Notes: a model not told the origin generated them from the letters alone. Shown: positions 29,144-37,743, counted from the first letter of the stretch. The stretch is 64,000 nucleotides of DNA from Gemmataceae bacterium (GCA_019694755.1 JAIBBI010000014.1:1-64000), one strand, 5' to 3'. Made by a program: numbers and translations.

Positions 29144-29881
29144 ATGATCGAAGTGGACGGCCTCTGCAAGTGGTTTCACGGTGCCGGCAGCGACAAATTC
29201 CGCGCCGTCGACGACGTGCGGTTCGTCGTGAAGCCGGGCGAAGTCCTCGGGCTGCTCGGCCCCAACGGTGCGGGCAAGACCACGACCCTGCGAATGCTCT
29301 GCACTGTGTTGAAGCCTTCGGCCGGGACCGCCCGCGTGGCGGGGTACGACATCGTCACGCAGGCGGGGCAGGTCCGGCACAACATCGGATTCCTGTCCGC
29401 GAATACCGGCGTCTACGATCGCATGACGGCCCGGGAAATGGTCGCCTATTACGGACGCCTGCACGGCCTCGAAGGCGACCCGCTCGACCGCCGGCTCGAC
29501 GAGTTGTTTGCAACTTTGCAGATGAACGACTTTCGCGACCGGCGCGGCGGGCAACTCAGCACCGGGATGCGTCAGAAGGTTTCCATCGCCCGGGCCCTGG
29601 TCCACAATCCGCCGGTCCTGATCTTCGACGAACCTACGGCCGGGCTCGACATACTCGTCCAGCGTGCGGTGCTCAATCAGGTATCCTTGCTCAGAGAATC
29701 GGGCAAGAGCATCCTGTTTTCGACGCACATTGTTCGCGAAGTAGAAAAGGTATGCGACCGAGTCGCGATCGTCGCCCACGGCCGGGTCATCGACTGCGGG
29801 ACGCTCGCCGAACTGAGCGACCGGCACGGTGAGCGCGATGTCGAAGAACTGTTCTTCAAGCTGGTTGATACCCCGGCGTAA
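29144..29881 (+). CDS. ABC transporter ATP-binding protein, NatA-like
   Basis: 245 residues. Walker A is GPNGAGKTT (39-47), the signature reads LSTGMRQK (138-145) in place of LSGGQ, Walker B is LIFDEP (159-164) and the H-loop histidine is in STHIVREVEK. The LSTGM signature and the C-terminal ELSDRHGERDVEELFF fit the NatA/CcmA-like exporters that pair with an ABC-2 permease. No such permease lies next to it: the next gene is convergent and encodes a hydrolase. It is the third gene of the cluster, 16 bases after the hydrolase gene. Its ribosome site is weak. Confidence 0.88.
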   Translation: MIEVDGLCKWFHGAGSDKFRAVDDVRFVVKPGEVLGLLGPNGAGKTTTLRMLCTVLKPSAGTARVAGYDIVTQAGQVRHNIGFLSANTGVYDRMTAREMVAYYGRLHGLEGDPLDRRLDELFATLQMNDFRDRRGGQLSTGMRQKVSIARALVHNPPVLIFDEPTAGLDILVQRAVLNQVSLLRESGKSILFSTHIVREVEKVCDRVAIVAHGRVIDCGTLAELSDRHGERDVEELFFKLVDTPA

Positions 29882-29897
29882 CCACGCCACGACCGGG

Positions 29898-31358
29898 TCA
29901 TTTCCGGAACGTGCAGTCGAACCAAATCAGGCCGTTCATTCCGGCAGGGCCGGCTTCAAACCGCAGGGACTCGCCGCCCGGGATCGAGCCGATCACGTCG
30001 AAGTCGTCGGCATGGTGCCATTGCAGCTTCCAGGTCGACCCCCGCCAGTGAAGTTGCAGCTCCCGGTTGAGTTCCTTGATCTCTAGCTCCCCCAGCGCGG
30101 GGTGGGTATACCGCCCCGAGTATTCGGAGGTCGGCCTTGCGGGGTTGCCTTTCTGTCGGGTCCGCTCGTGCTCTTCCCGGGCCAGCCGGGCGACTTCGCT
30201 CTCTTTGGCCACGATTTGTCGGAGGTAGCCGTTCCAGTCGCGTGGGGCGATTTCCATGAGCCGATCCAGAATCGTGTTGATGACCGCAAGATTCATGCGC
30301 GTCTCGTGGCGATTGGAGAGCACGCCGACGGCGATGCCCAGCCGGGGAGCGACCGACAGTTGGATGCGATACCCGTCGATCACGCCGGTGTGTGAGTAAA
30401 GAAGGATGCCGCGATAGTCCTGGATGACCCAGCCGAGACCGTAGCTCATCAGGTTCGTCTCGGGGTGCGTGGCCGCGGTCAGGCCGACCAATCGCTGCGC
30501 GACCTGGGGCGAGTGCGTCTCGCCCATCCGCTCTGCCGAGATGATTCGCTTACCGCGGGCCTCACCGTCGCCGAGTTGAAACTGCAGCCACGCAGCCAGG
30601 TCCCGGGCCGAGCCGTACACGGAGCCGGCCGGGTTCGGCTCCATCTGAGGATATTCGGGGATAACTTCGAGGACGCCCTGACTGTTCACGCGGTGCGGGC
30701 TCGATTTGTTTGCCCCGGCCGGCGTCGTGCAACTCGCCGTCGTCATTCCGATGGGCTCGAAGAGCTTCTTGCGGACGAGCTCGTCCCATGATGATCCACC
30801 CGCTCGGGCGGCAGCTAACCCCGCGGCCGTCACCATAACGCTCTGGTAATGAAACTGCGAGCGAAACGGGTGGGCCGGCGGCAGCAATCCCGCCCGCCGG
30901 ACGACCTCCGCCTGCGGCCAGGGAGACCGGTACCAGAGTTCGTCGTGGCTGGCGAGACCCGTCCGATGACAAAGCAAGTCACGAATCGTCACGCCTTGAT
31001 TCGCCAGGGGGTCGGTCAGGTAAAAGTCGGGGAGATGCTTGCGAACCGGATCATCCCACTGCATCTTCCCCGCGTCGACGAGTTGGCCTATTAACGTCGC
31101 CGTCAACGCCTTGGTACACGACGACCACGGGAAGATCGACTCGTCGGTCACCATGTCCGGTGAGCCCAGCGTCCGGACGCCGTGCCCTTTGACATAGATC
31201 GGCGCGGTCCGGGAGCAGATGACGACAGCTGCTCCGGGTACGTTCCACACGCGGAGAGCGTCTGCGACGATCGTATCGACGGCTTTCGCATCAAATAGCT
31301 GTGCCGAAGCAGAACCGGAAGCCACAACAAACGCGAGCAGGCCGATGACGGGTTTCAT
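29898..31358 (-). CDS. Exported serine beta-lactamase-like hydrolase
   Basis: 486 residues with a signal peptide (MKPVIGLLAFVVASGSASAQ). The class C beta-lactamase/DD-peptidase fold follows; the SxxK nucleophile motif is S80-C-T-K83 and the second motif site reads YQS where class C enzymes have YxN. The HTG loop is replaced by SHTGV. A C-terminal extension after about residue 390 resembles the beta domain found on many such esterases. These proteins may be esterases, peptidases or lactamases, so a resistance role should not be assumed. The ATG has no strong ribosome site. Confidence 0.83.
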   Translation of the reverse strand: MKPVIGLLAFVVASGSASAQLFDAKAVDTIVADALRVWNVPGAAVVICSRTAPIYVKGHGVRTLGSPDMVTDESIFPWSSCTKALTATLIGQLVDAGKMQWDDPVRKHLPDFYLTDPLANQGVTIRDLLCHRTGLASHDELWYRSPWPQAEVVRRAGLLPPAHPFRSQFHYQSVMVTAAGLAAARAGGSSWDELVRKKLFEPIGMTTASCTTPAGANKSSPHRVNSQGVLEVIPEYPQMEPNPAGSVYGSARDLAAWLQFQLGDGEARGKRIISAERMGETHSPQVAQRLVGLTAATHPETNLMSYGLGWVIQDYRGILLYSHTGVIDGYRIQLSVAPRLGIAVGVLSNRHETRMNLAVINTILDRLMEIAPRDWNGYLRQIVAKESEVARLAREEHERTRQKGNPARPTSEYSGRYTHPALGELEIKELNRELQLHWRGSTWKLQWHHADDFDVIGSIPGGESLRFEAGPAGMNGLIWFDCTFRK

Positions 31359-31374
31359 GAGGTGATTTTACGCA

Positions 31375-31407
31375 AACAGGGCCCGCGGAGTGACCGCAGG
31401 CCCTGTT
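31375..31407 (-). terminator. Hairpin after the Gly-rich gene
   Basis: AACAGGGCC and GGCCCTGTT enclose a further partial stem (CGCGG/CCGCA). On the minus strand only a short T-run follows. It lies between the Gly-rich gene (ending 31434) and the start of the hydrolase gene, and so most likely separates the two transcripts. Confidence 0.55.
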
Positions 31408-31433
31408 CGATTGTTTCAGATTGTGGAACCGGT

Positions 31434-32249
31434 TCAGACGCCGCTCATGCCGGCGAAGCCGACACCCTTGCCGCCGATTCCACCGCCGCCGAAGCCGCCG
31501 ACACCACCGCCGACGCCACCGACGCCGCCGATGCCGCCCACGCCGCCGACACCACCGCCGAATCCGCCCTGAAGGCTACCCGCGCCGCCGTTAATCTGCT
31601 GGCCGGCCACGCCGGCACCGCTGATCTGCCCGCCGGTCGTACCACCGAAGTATCCGACCGGTACCTGCGGGAAGCCAAACGCACCACCGGCAATTGCGAA
31701 GTTCTGGCCCTGGGCCGCGAGTCCGCCACCGATGCCGACACCACCCGATTGACCAGCCGCACCGCCGATGCCTCCGGAGAATCCACCGACGCCACCGCCG
31801 ATGCCGCCACCGATGCCGCCAGCGATACCGCCACCGATGCCGCCCGCCGCTCCACCAATCCCGCCTGCAGCACCGCCGGCGATCCCACCAGCTCCCGCAG
31901 CACCACCGGCAACGCTTCCGGCAATTCCCTGACCGCCATTAGCGCCGAGGTTGAAGAATTGCGGAGTCTGACCGTTGACCGCAGGTCGCGGCAGCCGCGG
32001 GACATTCGGCATGATCGCGGTGGGCTTGGGGAACCCGCCGAAGAACGTCGTCGGCGTGGTCGGGAGGCTGAAGGCGTTGCCAATCCCACGTTGGGCCAGC
32101 GGCGTGCCGCGGACCGGGATGGCCGAACCGGCTTGGAAGGTTACGGAATTGGCCGGAACCGACTGGGCCCGGACAAAGCTCATGGCCGTCGAGATGCCCA
32201 CGGCTGCGACGCCGGCCAGGATCAGATTGCGGGTGCGAAACAGGTTCAT
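31434..32249 (-). CDS. Exported glycine-rich protein
   Basis: 271 residues from the ATG at 32249, with GGGAG 8 bases upstream. MNLFRTRNLILAGVAAVGISTAMSFVRAQ is a signal peptide cut after about 29. A Pro-containing region (30-105) is followed by about 165 residues made almost only of Gly, Ala, Ile and Val in GGIGG, GGVGG and AGG repeats, ending GKGVGFAGMSGV. The DNA under it is correspondingly repetitive (31450-31930). No domain is recognised. Low-complexity Gly-rich exported proteins may form fibres or matrix (inference). It is divergent from the second BBP7 gene and has its own promoter. Confidence 0.75.
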   Translation of the reverse strand: MNLFRTRNLILAGVAAVGISTAMSFVRAQSVPANSVTFQAGSAIPVRGTPLAQRGIGNAFSLPTTPTTFFGGFPKPTAIMPNVPRLPRPAVNGQTPQFFNLGANGGQGIAGSVAGGAAGAGGIAGGAAGGIGGAAGGIGGGIAGGIGGGIGGGVGGFSGGIGGAAGQSGGVGIGGGLAAQGQNFAIAGGAFGFPQVPVGYFGGTTGGQISGAGVAGQQINGGAGSLQGGFGGGVGGVGGIGGVGGVGGGVGGFGGGGIGGKGVGFAGMSGV

Positions 32250-32384
32250 CGTCGTGGCTCCCGGTGACGGTCGGATTCGGGCCGATCGTCTGAATTCAGA
32301 TTCATCCCCCCGGCGATCACACAGATCCGGGGTCAGGCGGAGGTGCGAAAATGGGCCGGACAAGTGTCCGCAACCGTCTAGGTA

Positions 32385-32414
32385 AGGATAAACCCCGGTT
32401 GCCCCGTCCGTCAA
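32385..32414 (-). promoter_or_regulatory. Promoter for the Gly-rich gene
   Basis: On the minus strand TTGACG (32414-32409) and TATCCT (32390-32385) are 18 bases apart. The start codon at 32249 lies about 130 bases downstream. Confidence 0.45.
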
Positions 32415-32562
32415 GCACTCAGAGGAGACGCGTGGGCAGGTAAAACTTGCACAAATCGGTTTGACGAGGTTAGCCGGGTCGGCCGGATCAGGCCGGAATG
32501 ACCGAAATCTGCCGGGAATTCGAGGGGATCGGCGCGGGTCGGCGACTTTCCATTTTTTTTAC

Positions 32563-32590
32563 TTGACAGGATCAGCCGCCGCGTTATTGT
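32563..32590 (+). promoter_or_regulatory. Promoter for the second BBP7 gene
   Basis: A consensus -35 TTGACA (32563-32568) and TATTGT (32585-32590) are separated by 16 bases, with an A+T-rich tract (TTTTTTTTA) just upstream that could act as an UP element. The leader to the ATG at 32727 is about 130 bases. Confidence 0.6.
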
Positions 32591-32726
32591 CCCCGGCTCC
32601 TCGTGGCACAGGGTTGGACGACTGCGCCGGAGCCACGCGCTCCGGTACAGGGGGGAAAATTGTCCGCAGGACCCGCCACGGGGCTGCAGGGGGATCGACG
32701 CACCGTCGAATCGTCAGGGAGGATCT

Positions 32727-33986
32727 ATGCGTAGGACGACCGCCTACACGGCCGTGCTATTGGCAGCGGGGGCCCTCGGGGGGGGTGCCTTCGGCCAGAG
32801 CCTTGCGGGGGGCCAAAATCTCGACCTCGCGCCGGCCGACCCGATCGTCCCACTCCCACTGGGCCATGCCCGGATGGAATCAGTGGGCGGGTTGTACACC
32901 GGCATCGAGTTTGTCATGTATCGCATGACGAACCCACTTAAAAACCAGGTTATCGCGACCCGCGGCTTCATCGATGTCGATGGCGCTGTCACGGGCGACC
33001 TGAACGGCACTGTCGTTAACACCGACACCCAGCCGCCGTTCATCATTCGCGGACCGCTCGTTCCAGGCACCGTCTACGGCAGCCAGAACGTTGCACTGCA
33101 AACCTCGGACTTGAAGCAGCAGGAGTCGTTCCAGCCCGGCTGGGCGGTGACTATGGGCTACAAGTTCGACAGCGGCAGCAAGCTCGAAGTGAAGTGGACC
33201 CACATCCTTCAGCACACCACTCAGGCCAACGCCTCGCTGGTGCCGCCGAACTATGCTGTTGGCCCACTGCTCGCGGACTCGTTCTTGTTTTCACCGGTAT
33301 TCAATTACCCGGTGGAGTTTACGGGAGCGGCCCAGGAAACGGCGATCGGCAATCCGAACTCGCTGGCCGGCATCTGGAATGGTGCCATCAACATGAATAT
33401 CTCGTTCGAACAGCGATACGACCAGTGGGATATCGCCGGATCCGTGCCCTGGTTCCAGAACGACGTCTGCCGCATCTATGGTCGGTCCGGTGCCCGCTTC
33501 GCCTGGATCTTTGAACGGTTCCGATGGCGGACCGTCAGTGCCGACTTCAGCGGCAACAGCGGCCCGCAGGATGTCGCGAACTACACCAACACGGTTTCCA
33601 ACCGCATGTACGGTGCGTTCGTCGGCCTCGGCGTGGACCACTACCTCGGCTACGGCTTCGCGGTCGCCCTCGAAGGCGACGCGGCTGCAATGGTCGACAT
33701 CGCCAAGATGCGGGCCAACTTCGTCCGCGGCGACAAGGAAATCCAATCGAAAAGGTCCATCAACCAGTTCCAGTTCACGCCGGAAGTCAACGCCAACGTG
33801 AACTTGTACTGGTACCCGATCGAAGGCATCCAGGTCCGGGCGGGCTACAACTTCCTGTCGTTCTTCAACACGATCGCCATGGATCAGCCGGTGGCCTTCG
33901 ATTTCCGGAACCTCGACCCGAACTGGCAGAGCCGCGGCTCCCGGTTCCTCGACGGGTTCAATGCCGGTATCGCCCTGATCTTCTAG
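32727..33986 (+). CDS. BBP7-like outer-membrane beta-barrel protein
   Basis: 419 residues with a strong ribosome site (GGGAGG) before the ATG. The signal peptide is MRRTTAYTAVLLAAGALGGGAFGQ. The mature chain alternates hydrophobic and polar residues with aromatic girdles (GWAVTMGYKFDSGSKLEVKWTH, VNLYWYPIEGIQVRAGYNFL) and ends in phenylalanine, as outer-membrane porins do. It resembles the planctomycete BBP7 group. With a consensus promoter, good ribosome site and perfect terminator it is probably highly expressed, and could be a major surface or pore protein (inference). Monocistronic. Confidence 0.82.
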   Translation: MRRTTAYTAVLLAAGALGGGAFGQSLAGGQNLDLAPADPIVPLPLGHARMESVGGLYTGIEFVMYRMTNPLKNQVIATRGFIDVDGAVTGDLNGTVVNTDTQPPFIIRGPLVPGTVYGSQNVALQTSDLKQQESFQPGWAVTMGYKFDSGSKLEVKWTHILQHTTQANASLVPPNYAVGPLLADSFLFSPVFNYPVEFTGAAQETAIGNPNSLAGIWNGAINMNISFEQRYDQWDIAGSVPWFQNDVCRIYGRSGARFAWIFERFRWRTVSADFSGNSGPQDVANYTNTVSNRMYGAFVGLGVDHYLGYGFAVALEGDAAAMVDIAKMRANFVRGDKEIQSKRSINQFQFTPEVNANVNLYWYPIEGIQVRAGYNFLSFFNTIAMDQPVAFDFRNLDPNWQSRGSRFLDGFNAGIALIF

Positions 33987-34018
33987 ACCCGGCAACTAAA
34001 AACACTCGACCCTTGCAG

Positions 34019-34051
34019 CGCCCGATGGCTCCCCAGCCATCGGGCGTTTTT
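34019..34051 (+). terminator. Intrinsic terminator of the BBP7 gene
   Basis: CGCCCGATGGCT, a CCCC loop and AGCCATCGGGCG form a perfect 12-bp stem followed by TTTTT, 33 bases after the stop codon. Confidence 0.92.
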
Positions 34052-34232
34052 CCGTTTGCAGCGATCACTCCTTCTGTAGCGATTATTCCGGTCAAGTAAT
34101 TTGGAGCTTTGCCCCGTTCCTCTTTTGTCCGACCCTGCGATCACCGACAATCGAAGCCTCAAAACGTCTCCCCATCCAAATTCCGCCATTTCTCGCGGAA
34201 CCGGGCCCGTTTTGCTACCCCCGAGGAATTCC

Positions 34233-35582
34233 ATGCGCAACCAACGATCCAGTCTTGCCTTACTCCGACTCGAAGACCGCCTGACGCCTGCCGCGTCGAT
34301 CCAGTTGACCGGCGGAAACCTCCTTGTCCGCGGCGACAACACGCCGAATCTGCTCGAACTCACCGCGAACGGCAATGTCGTAACCGTGCGGGCCAACGAC
34401 ATCGTCCTCGGGACGTATGCGGTAACCGGCAACATTTCCGTGTTCGGCGGCAACTCCCCCGACCAGATCTTTATCCGCGTTAACGGCGTGTTTCCGGGCG
34501 ATGTCTCCATCAACACCGGCAACGGAAACGACGTCGTGGATTTCGACGGAGGCAACGGCGCGGGCACCGTCAACGGCCGGATGTCGATCCTCCTCGGTGC
34601 GGGCGACGATGAAGTCCGCCTGGGCGGCCGCGCAGGCCTGAACGTCGGCGGCCCGCTGTTCGTCGACGGCGGCGCGGGCTTTGATACGTTCGGTGGCCAG
34701 GGCGTCCCGCAGCGTACTGCCGGCAACCCAAAGATCGCCAACCGCCCCGACGGCAATGTCCTGTTCGGATTCGTCAAGATCTCCGGCAACACGACCATGA
34801 ACGGCGTCAACGGCTTCGGTAGCAACGGAGACGCACCGGGCGATTCATCGTTCGGCGGCCCCTTTGTCCTGAGCTGGGCCAACGAAGGGACCGACGGCTA
34901 CTTTCTCCCCAACAACACGACCTTCAACGGCGATGTCGTCGTCTCGGCCGGTCCGGGCAACGACCAACTCACACCTATCTTCGGCAACGAGTTCAAGGGA
35001 AACACGACCTTCTTGGCCGGAGCGGGCAACAACTCCAGTGAGCCGTACGGCGAAAACTACTTCCGCGGCGCATTTACCTACATCGGCGGCAACGGCGCGG
35101 ACACTCTACTCCTTGGCGAACCGCACGGTGGAAACGTCAACCTGTTCCTGGGGGACGGGAACAATCAGGCGGCAACGCTTTTGGGCGCGCCTCGCGGCAC
35201 CGGACTCCCGGCTGGCAATCTTGTCATCGCCGGGGATCTCATCGTCCGCGGTGGCAACGGCACGGACGGTTTCAACCTGTTTCAGGCGACTGTCAGCGGA
35301 AACGTGAACGTCGACCTCGGCAACGGCGACAACTCGGCCAACTTCCAGTCGATCATCTCCGGTTCCGTCCGCTACACCGGCGGCGGCGGTATTGATACTG
35401 TCGAAGTCGGCGGGGCGAACAGTTTCGCGCTGACCGTCAACCTCGGTGCGGGGGCCGACGTGTTCCGTTTCACAGCCGGGACGACTGTCGGCAGCGCTTC
35501 CATCGACTTCGGTGCGGGAGCAGACTCGTACTTCGACAACGGTGTCGTGGTCTTCTGGAACTACCGACTGCTCAATCTGTAA
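34233..35582 (+). CDS. Surface beta-strand-repeat protein
   Basis: 449 residues from the ATG at 34233, with GAGGA upstream; the frame is open 44 codons further but that stretch covers the leader. The N-terminus RNQRSSLALLRLEDRLTPAAS carries the L-E-D-R-x-T-P-A motif of planctomycete surface proteins. The remainder repeats beta units with G-N-G-N-D, G-A-G-D-D and G-G-N-G-A-D turns like RTX-type repeats, e.g. INTGNGNDVVDFDGGNG. No catalytic motif. Probably exported and structural, possibly calcium dependent (inference). It is a close structural parallel of the partial protein at the left edge. Confidence 0.82.
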   Translation: MRNQRSSLALLRLEDRLTPAASIQLTGGNLLVRGDNTPNLLELTANGNVVTVRANDIVLGTYAVTGNISVFGGNSPDQIFIRVNGVFPGDVSINTGNGNDVVDFDGGNGAGTVNGRMSILLGAGDDEVRLGGRAGLNVGGPLFVDGGAGFDTFGGQGVPQRTAGNPKIANRPDGNVLFGFVKISGNTTMNGVNGFGSNGDAPGDSSFGGPFVLSWANEGTDGYFLPNNTTFNGDVVVSAGPGNDQLTPIFGNEFKGNTTFLAGAGNNSSEPYGENYFRGAFTYIGGNGADTLLLGEPHGGNVNLFLGDGNNQAATLLGAPRGTGLPAGNLVIAGDLIVRGGNGTDGFNLFQATVSGNVNVDLGNGDNSANFQSIISGSVRYTGGGGIDTVEVGGANSFALTVNLGAGADVFRFTAGTTVGSASIDFGAGADSYFDNGVVVFWNYRLLNL

Positions 35583-35605
35583 TCGAATCAGGATCTGTAA
35601 ATCTC

Positions 35606-35643
35606 GGGGCCTGCCGGTCGATCCGGCAGGCCCCGCCTGTTTT
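35606..35643 (+). terminator. Intrinsic terminator
   Basis: GGGGCCTGCCGG, loop TCGAT and CCGGCAGGCCCC form a perfect 12-bp stem, then GCCTGTTTT. It ends the surface protein gene before the convergent tRNA gene. Confidence 0.85.
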
Positions 35644-35657
35644 GCGACTTGAAATAC

Positions 35658-35731
35658 TACCCCCGGCTGGATTCGAACCAGCACTCGCCCGCTTAGAAGG
35701 CGGGAGCATTATCCAGTTATGCTACGGGGGC
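35658..35731 (-). tRNA. tRNA-Arg (anticodon UCU)
   Basis: The 74-base cloverleaf reads on the minus strand. Acceptor arms GCCCCCG/CGGGGGT close with a terminal G-U pair. The D stem is GCAT/ATGC, the anticodon stem CCCGC/GCGGG with loop CTTCTAA (anticodon TCT, reading AGA), and the T arm GCTGG-TTCGAAT-CCAGC. The discriminator base is A and the CCA end is not encoded. It lies directly behind the MlaE gene on the same strand. Confidence 0.95.
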
Positions 35732-35750
35732 CGAGAACTCTGCCGGTATG

Positions 35751-36512
35751 TTATCCGGGCAGCACCAGTTGGAAAAGCCGGACCAGAAGCACGTCGGCGA
35801 GCAAAACACCAAGGGTCGCCGTCACCACGCCACGCGTTGCTGCCGTGCCTACGGCATCCGACCCGCCGCTCGCCCGAAGCCCGTGGTAGCAGCCGGCACA
35901 GCCCGTGATAAACCCGAATACCAGCGTCTTCAGAGTGTGCGGGATCACGTCATTCAATTGCAGTTCCCGGATCGCTGCCGTCCGAAAGCTGAGCCAGCCC
36001 GTGCCCGAGGTCATGGACTCAGCGAGAAAACTGCTCGTCAGCGCGAGATAGTCGATCAGGATCGTCACGAGCGGGAGTATCAGGACACAGGCGAGAACTC
36101 GCGGCCCGACCAGTGTTCTGCCGATCGGTCGACCGAGTACCGACAGGGCATCGACCTGCTCCGACACCGTCATGGCTCCCAATTCCGCACCGAGGGCGGC
36201 ACCCGCCCGGCCTGCTACGATCAGCCCGGCTCCGATCGGGCCGAGTTCGACCACCACGGCGAGGGCAAGATAGCTGGGCAGCAGTTGCACGGCCGACGGC
36301 CCGCCGAACCGGACGAGCACGCCGCGAAAGTGCATCCACACGACGATGCCGAGCGCCAGGCCGGCGACGATCGCAAGGGGCGCGGCCCCGAGCAACTGAC
36401 GGGAAAACTGCCGAGCCAGTTCGCGCCATTGGGTGATCGCAGCACAACTGTCGAAGAACGAGCGGACGCAAAACGCGGAGAACCGGCCAAGAAACTCCAG
36501 GAATCCGGTCAT
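35751..36512 (-). CDS. mlaE: MlaE-type ABC transporter permease
   Basis: 253 residues from the ATG at 36512, which overlaps the methyltransferase stop as ATGA. It has the five to six hydrophobic segments of MlaE and its hallmark stretch LGPIGAGLIVAGRAGAALGAELGAMTVSEQVDAL. In other bacteria MlaE works with an MlaF ATPase and an MlaD substrate-binding protein to move phospholipids between inner and outer membranes. Neither partner is in this window; the next gene downstream is a tRNA. The family is confident, the transported lipid inferred. Confidence 0.88.
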   Translation of the reverse strand: MTGFLEFLGRFSAFCVRSFFDSCAAITQWRELARQFSRQLLGAAPLAIVAGLALGIVVWMHFRGVLVRFGGPSAVQLLPSYLALAVVVELGPIGAGLIVAGRAGAALGAELGAMTVSEQVDALSVLGRPIGRTLVGPRVLACVLILPLVTILIDYLALTSSFLAESMTSGTGWLSFRTAAIRELQLNDVIPHTLKTLVFGFITGCAGCYHGLRASGGSDAVGTAATRGVVTATLGVLLADVLLVRLFQLVLPG

Positions 36513-37165
36513 CGCACGGCAGCCCAGGTCCAGTGACGGTCGCTGGTGGCCTGAACGGTGTCCGGCGCAAATCCGAGCGAAGCGACCAGTTCGCGGACCT
36601 CCGCAAGCGTCAGCGAGGCATGAAGGGAATCGGCGAAAAGCTGCCGCTGCCGATCGTTGGCCCCGGCAGCATGGAGGTCCACAAGTCGCCGGAGTTCCGG
36701 GTGATCGGTCGGCCGCATCAGGTCGCGGACGAAGAGGCATCCGCCGGAGGCGCAAACACGGACCATCTCGCGCAAGGCCGCCGCGGGCTCCGGAATGTGA
36801 TGGATGATCGAATTGGACACGACGCCGCCGAACTCCCCGTCGGCGTAAGGCAGCCCCTTGGCATCGACGAGTTTCGGGAAGATGCGATTCACGAGGCCGG
36901 CGAGTGCGACGTTTCGGTCGGCCAGCTTGAGCATGGAGGGGGCGAGGTCGACTGCGGTGAAGACGGGTCGGGAATCCTGCCGGCAGATTTCGATCGGAAT
37001 CTGGGCAGTTCCGGTCCCGACATCGAGCAACGGGTTCTTGCTATTCCAGAGGCGCAAGAAATCGGCGGCAAACGCCCGGTTCACCGCCGAATGGTCCATC
37101 TGGTCGTATTCGAGCGCCTCGCCCTCGGAATCCATAACCTCGGGTTCGAGAACGCGGGGAATCAT
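36509..37165 (-). CDS. Class I SAM-dependent methyltransferase
   Basis: 218 residues with the AdoMet-binding core. Motif I is LLDVGTGTAQIPIEI, the acidic residue after strand 2 is in TAVDLAPSML, the post-strand-4 segment is GGVVSNSIIHHIPEP and the later strand is SGGCLFVRDLMRP. It is like the UbiE/type 11 group, whose substrates are often quinones or lipids, but no substrate motif is diagnostic. It starts 4 bases after the 123-residue protein and overlaps MlaE by ATGA, so the three are translationally coupled. Confidence 0.85.
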   Translation of the reverse strand: MIPRVLEPEVMDSEGEALEYDQMDHSAVNRAFAADFLRLWNSKNPLLDVGTGTAQIPIEICRQDSRPVFTAVDLAPSMLKLADRNVALAGLVNRIFPKLVDAKGLPYADGEFGGVVSNSIIHHIPEPAAALREMVRVCASGGCLFVRDLMRPTDHPELRRLVDLHAAGANDRQRQLFADSLHASLTLAEVRELVASLGFAPDTVQATSDRHWTWAAVR

Positions 37166-37169
37166 TGGC

Positions 37170-37541
37170 TCAGCCAGCGAGTGGGCATTCGGTGCGGCGC
37201 GACTTCTCGGCCCGGAAAAGACCGGCCAACTCCTGGCGGAGTGGCCAATTCTGGCCGCCGTGATCGTCCCATTCCCGGATAACCTTTGACGTGGCCGGAT
37301 TCAGCCCGGCGACCCGGGTGAGCCAGAGAATCCCGGCGTCCATGGTCCGGTGGCAGACGGCCGGGTGGTTCCACCCGATATGAGAGGCCAGGCAGCCCAT
37401 CGGTATCGCCCCGGTAAACCGGCCGTGGACCAGCATCGGGCTGCCTTTTTCGAGCAAATCGATGAGCCGGTCGAGGCCGGCGTCGGTGACGTGCGGTAGC
37501 CAGCGGGCGTGGAGTTCGGAAACACATTCGCCGGGAATCAT
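37170..37541 (-). CDS. Conserved protein of unknown function
   Basis: 123 residues from the ATG at 37541, chosen because GGAGGG lies 7 bases upstream; in-frame ATGs further up (37556, 37646, 37736) have no ribosome site and would translate a G/C-tract spacer. The sequence begins MIPGECVSELHARWLPHVTDAGLDRLIDLLEKGSPMLVHGRF and continues with CHRTMDAGILWLTRVAGLNPATSKVIREWD. It is mixed alpha/beta with conserved His, Cys and Trp residues, no signal peptide and no membrane segment. I recognise no domain. First gene of the operon with a methyltransferase and MlaE. Confidence 0.65.
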   Translation of the reverse strand: MIPGECVSELHARWLPHVTDAGLDRLIDLLEKGSPMLVHGRFTGAIPMGCLASHIGWNHPAVCHRTMDAGILWLTRVAGLNPATSKVIREWDDHGGQNWPLRQELAGLFRAEKSRRTECPLAG

Positions 37542-37689
37542 CGAACCGCCCTCCATGCTGTACAGATGTACCGTTTCGGCGGTAACTCCGTGAGAGCCAA
37601 TGACCTGTGGAAACCGACCTATTTTTTCGCCGAAGAGTCGCCCCATCGACGAACGTCGAACCGTTCCACCGGCCGGAACGTCACTATAT

Positions 37690-37709
37690 CCCCCCCCGCC
37701 CGGGGGGGG
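37690..37709. repeat. C8-G-C3-G8 tract, hairpin-forming
   Basis: Eight C, one G, three C and eight G run in succession, giving a self-complementary homopolymer tract. Such tracts slip during replication and may also form a very stable hairpin in the leader of the leftward operon. Confidence 0.7.
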
Positions 37710-37743
37710 AAGCAAAGTATCGCGGTTTTTCGACATTATTTTT

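Larger units (their letters stand above)
32250..32726. other. Divergent intergenic region with two promoters
   Basis: The spacer of 477 bases holds a leftward and a rightward sigma-70-like promoter, each about 130 bases or more from its gene, leaving leaders of about 130 bases on both sides. An 8-base T-run precedes the rightward -35 element. I see no further gene or structured RNA family in it. Confidence 0.6.

Noticed and set aside
29898-31358. Antibiotic-resistance beta-lactamase
   Set aside because: The fold is shared with esterases and peptidases and the YxN and KTG-type motifs are not intact, so resistance cannot be claimed.
31450-31930. Tandem DNA repeat array, considered as CRISPR or minisatellite
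   Set aside because: The units are irregular, encode Gly codons in frame and have no spacers, so they belong to the Gly-rich coding sequence.
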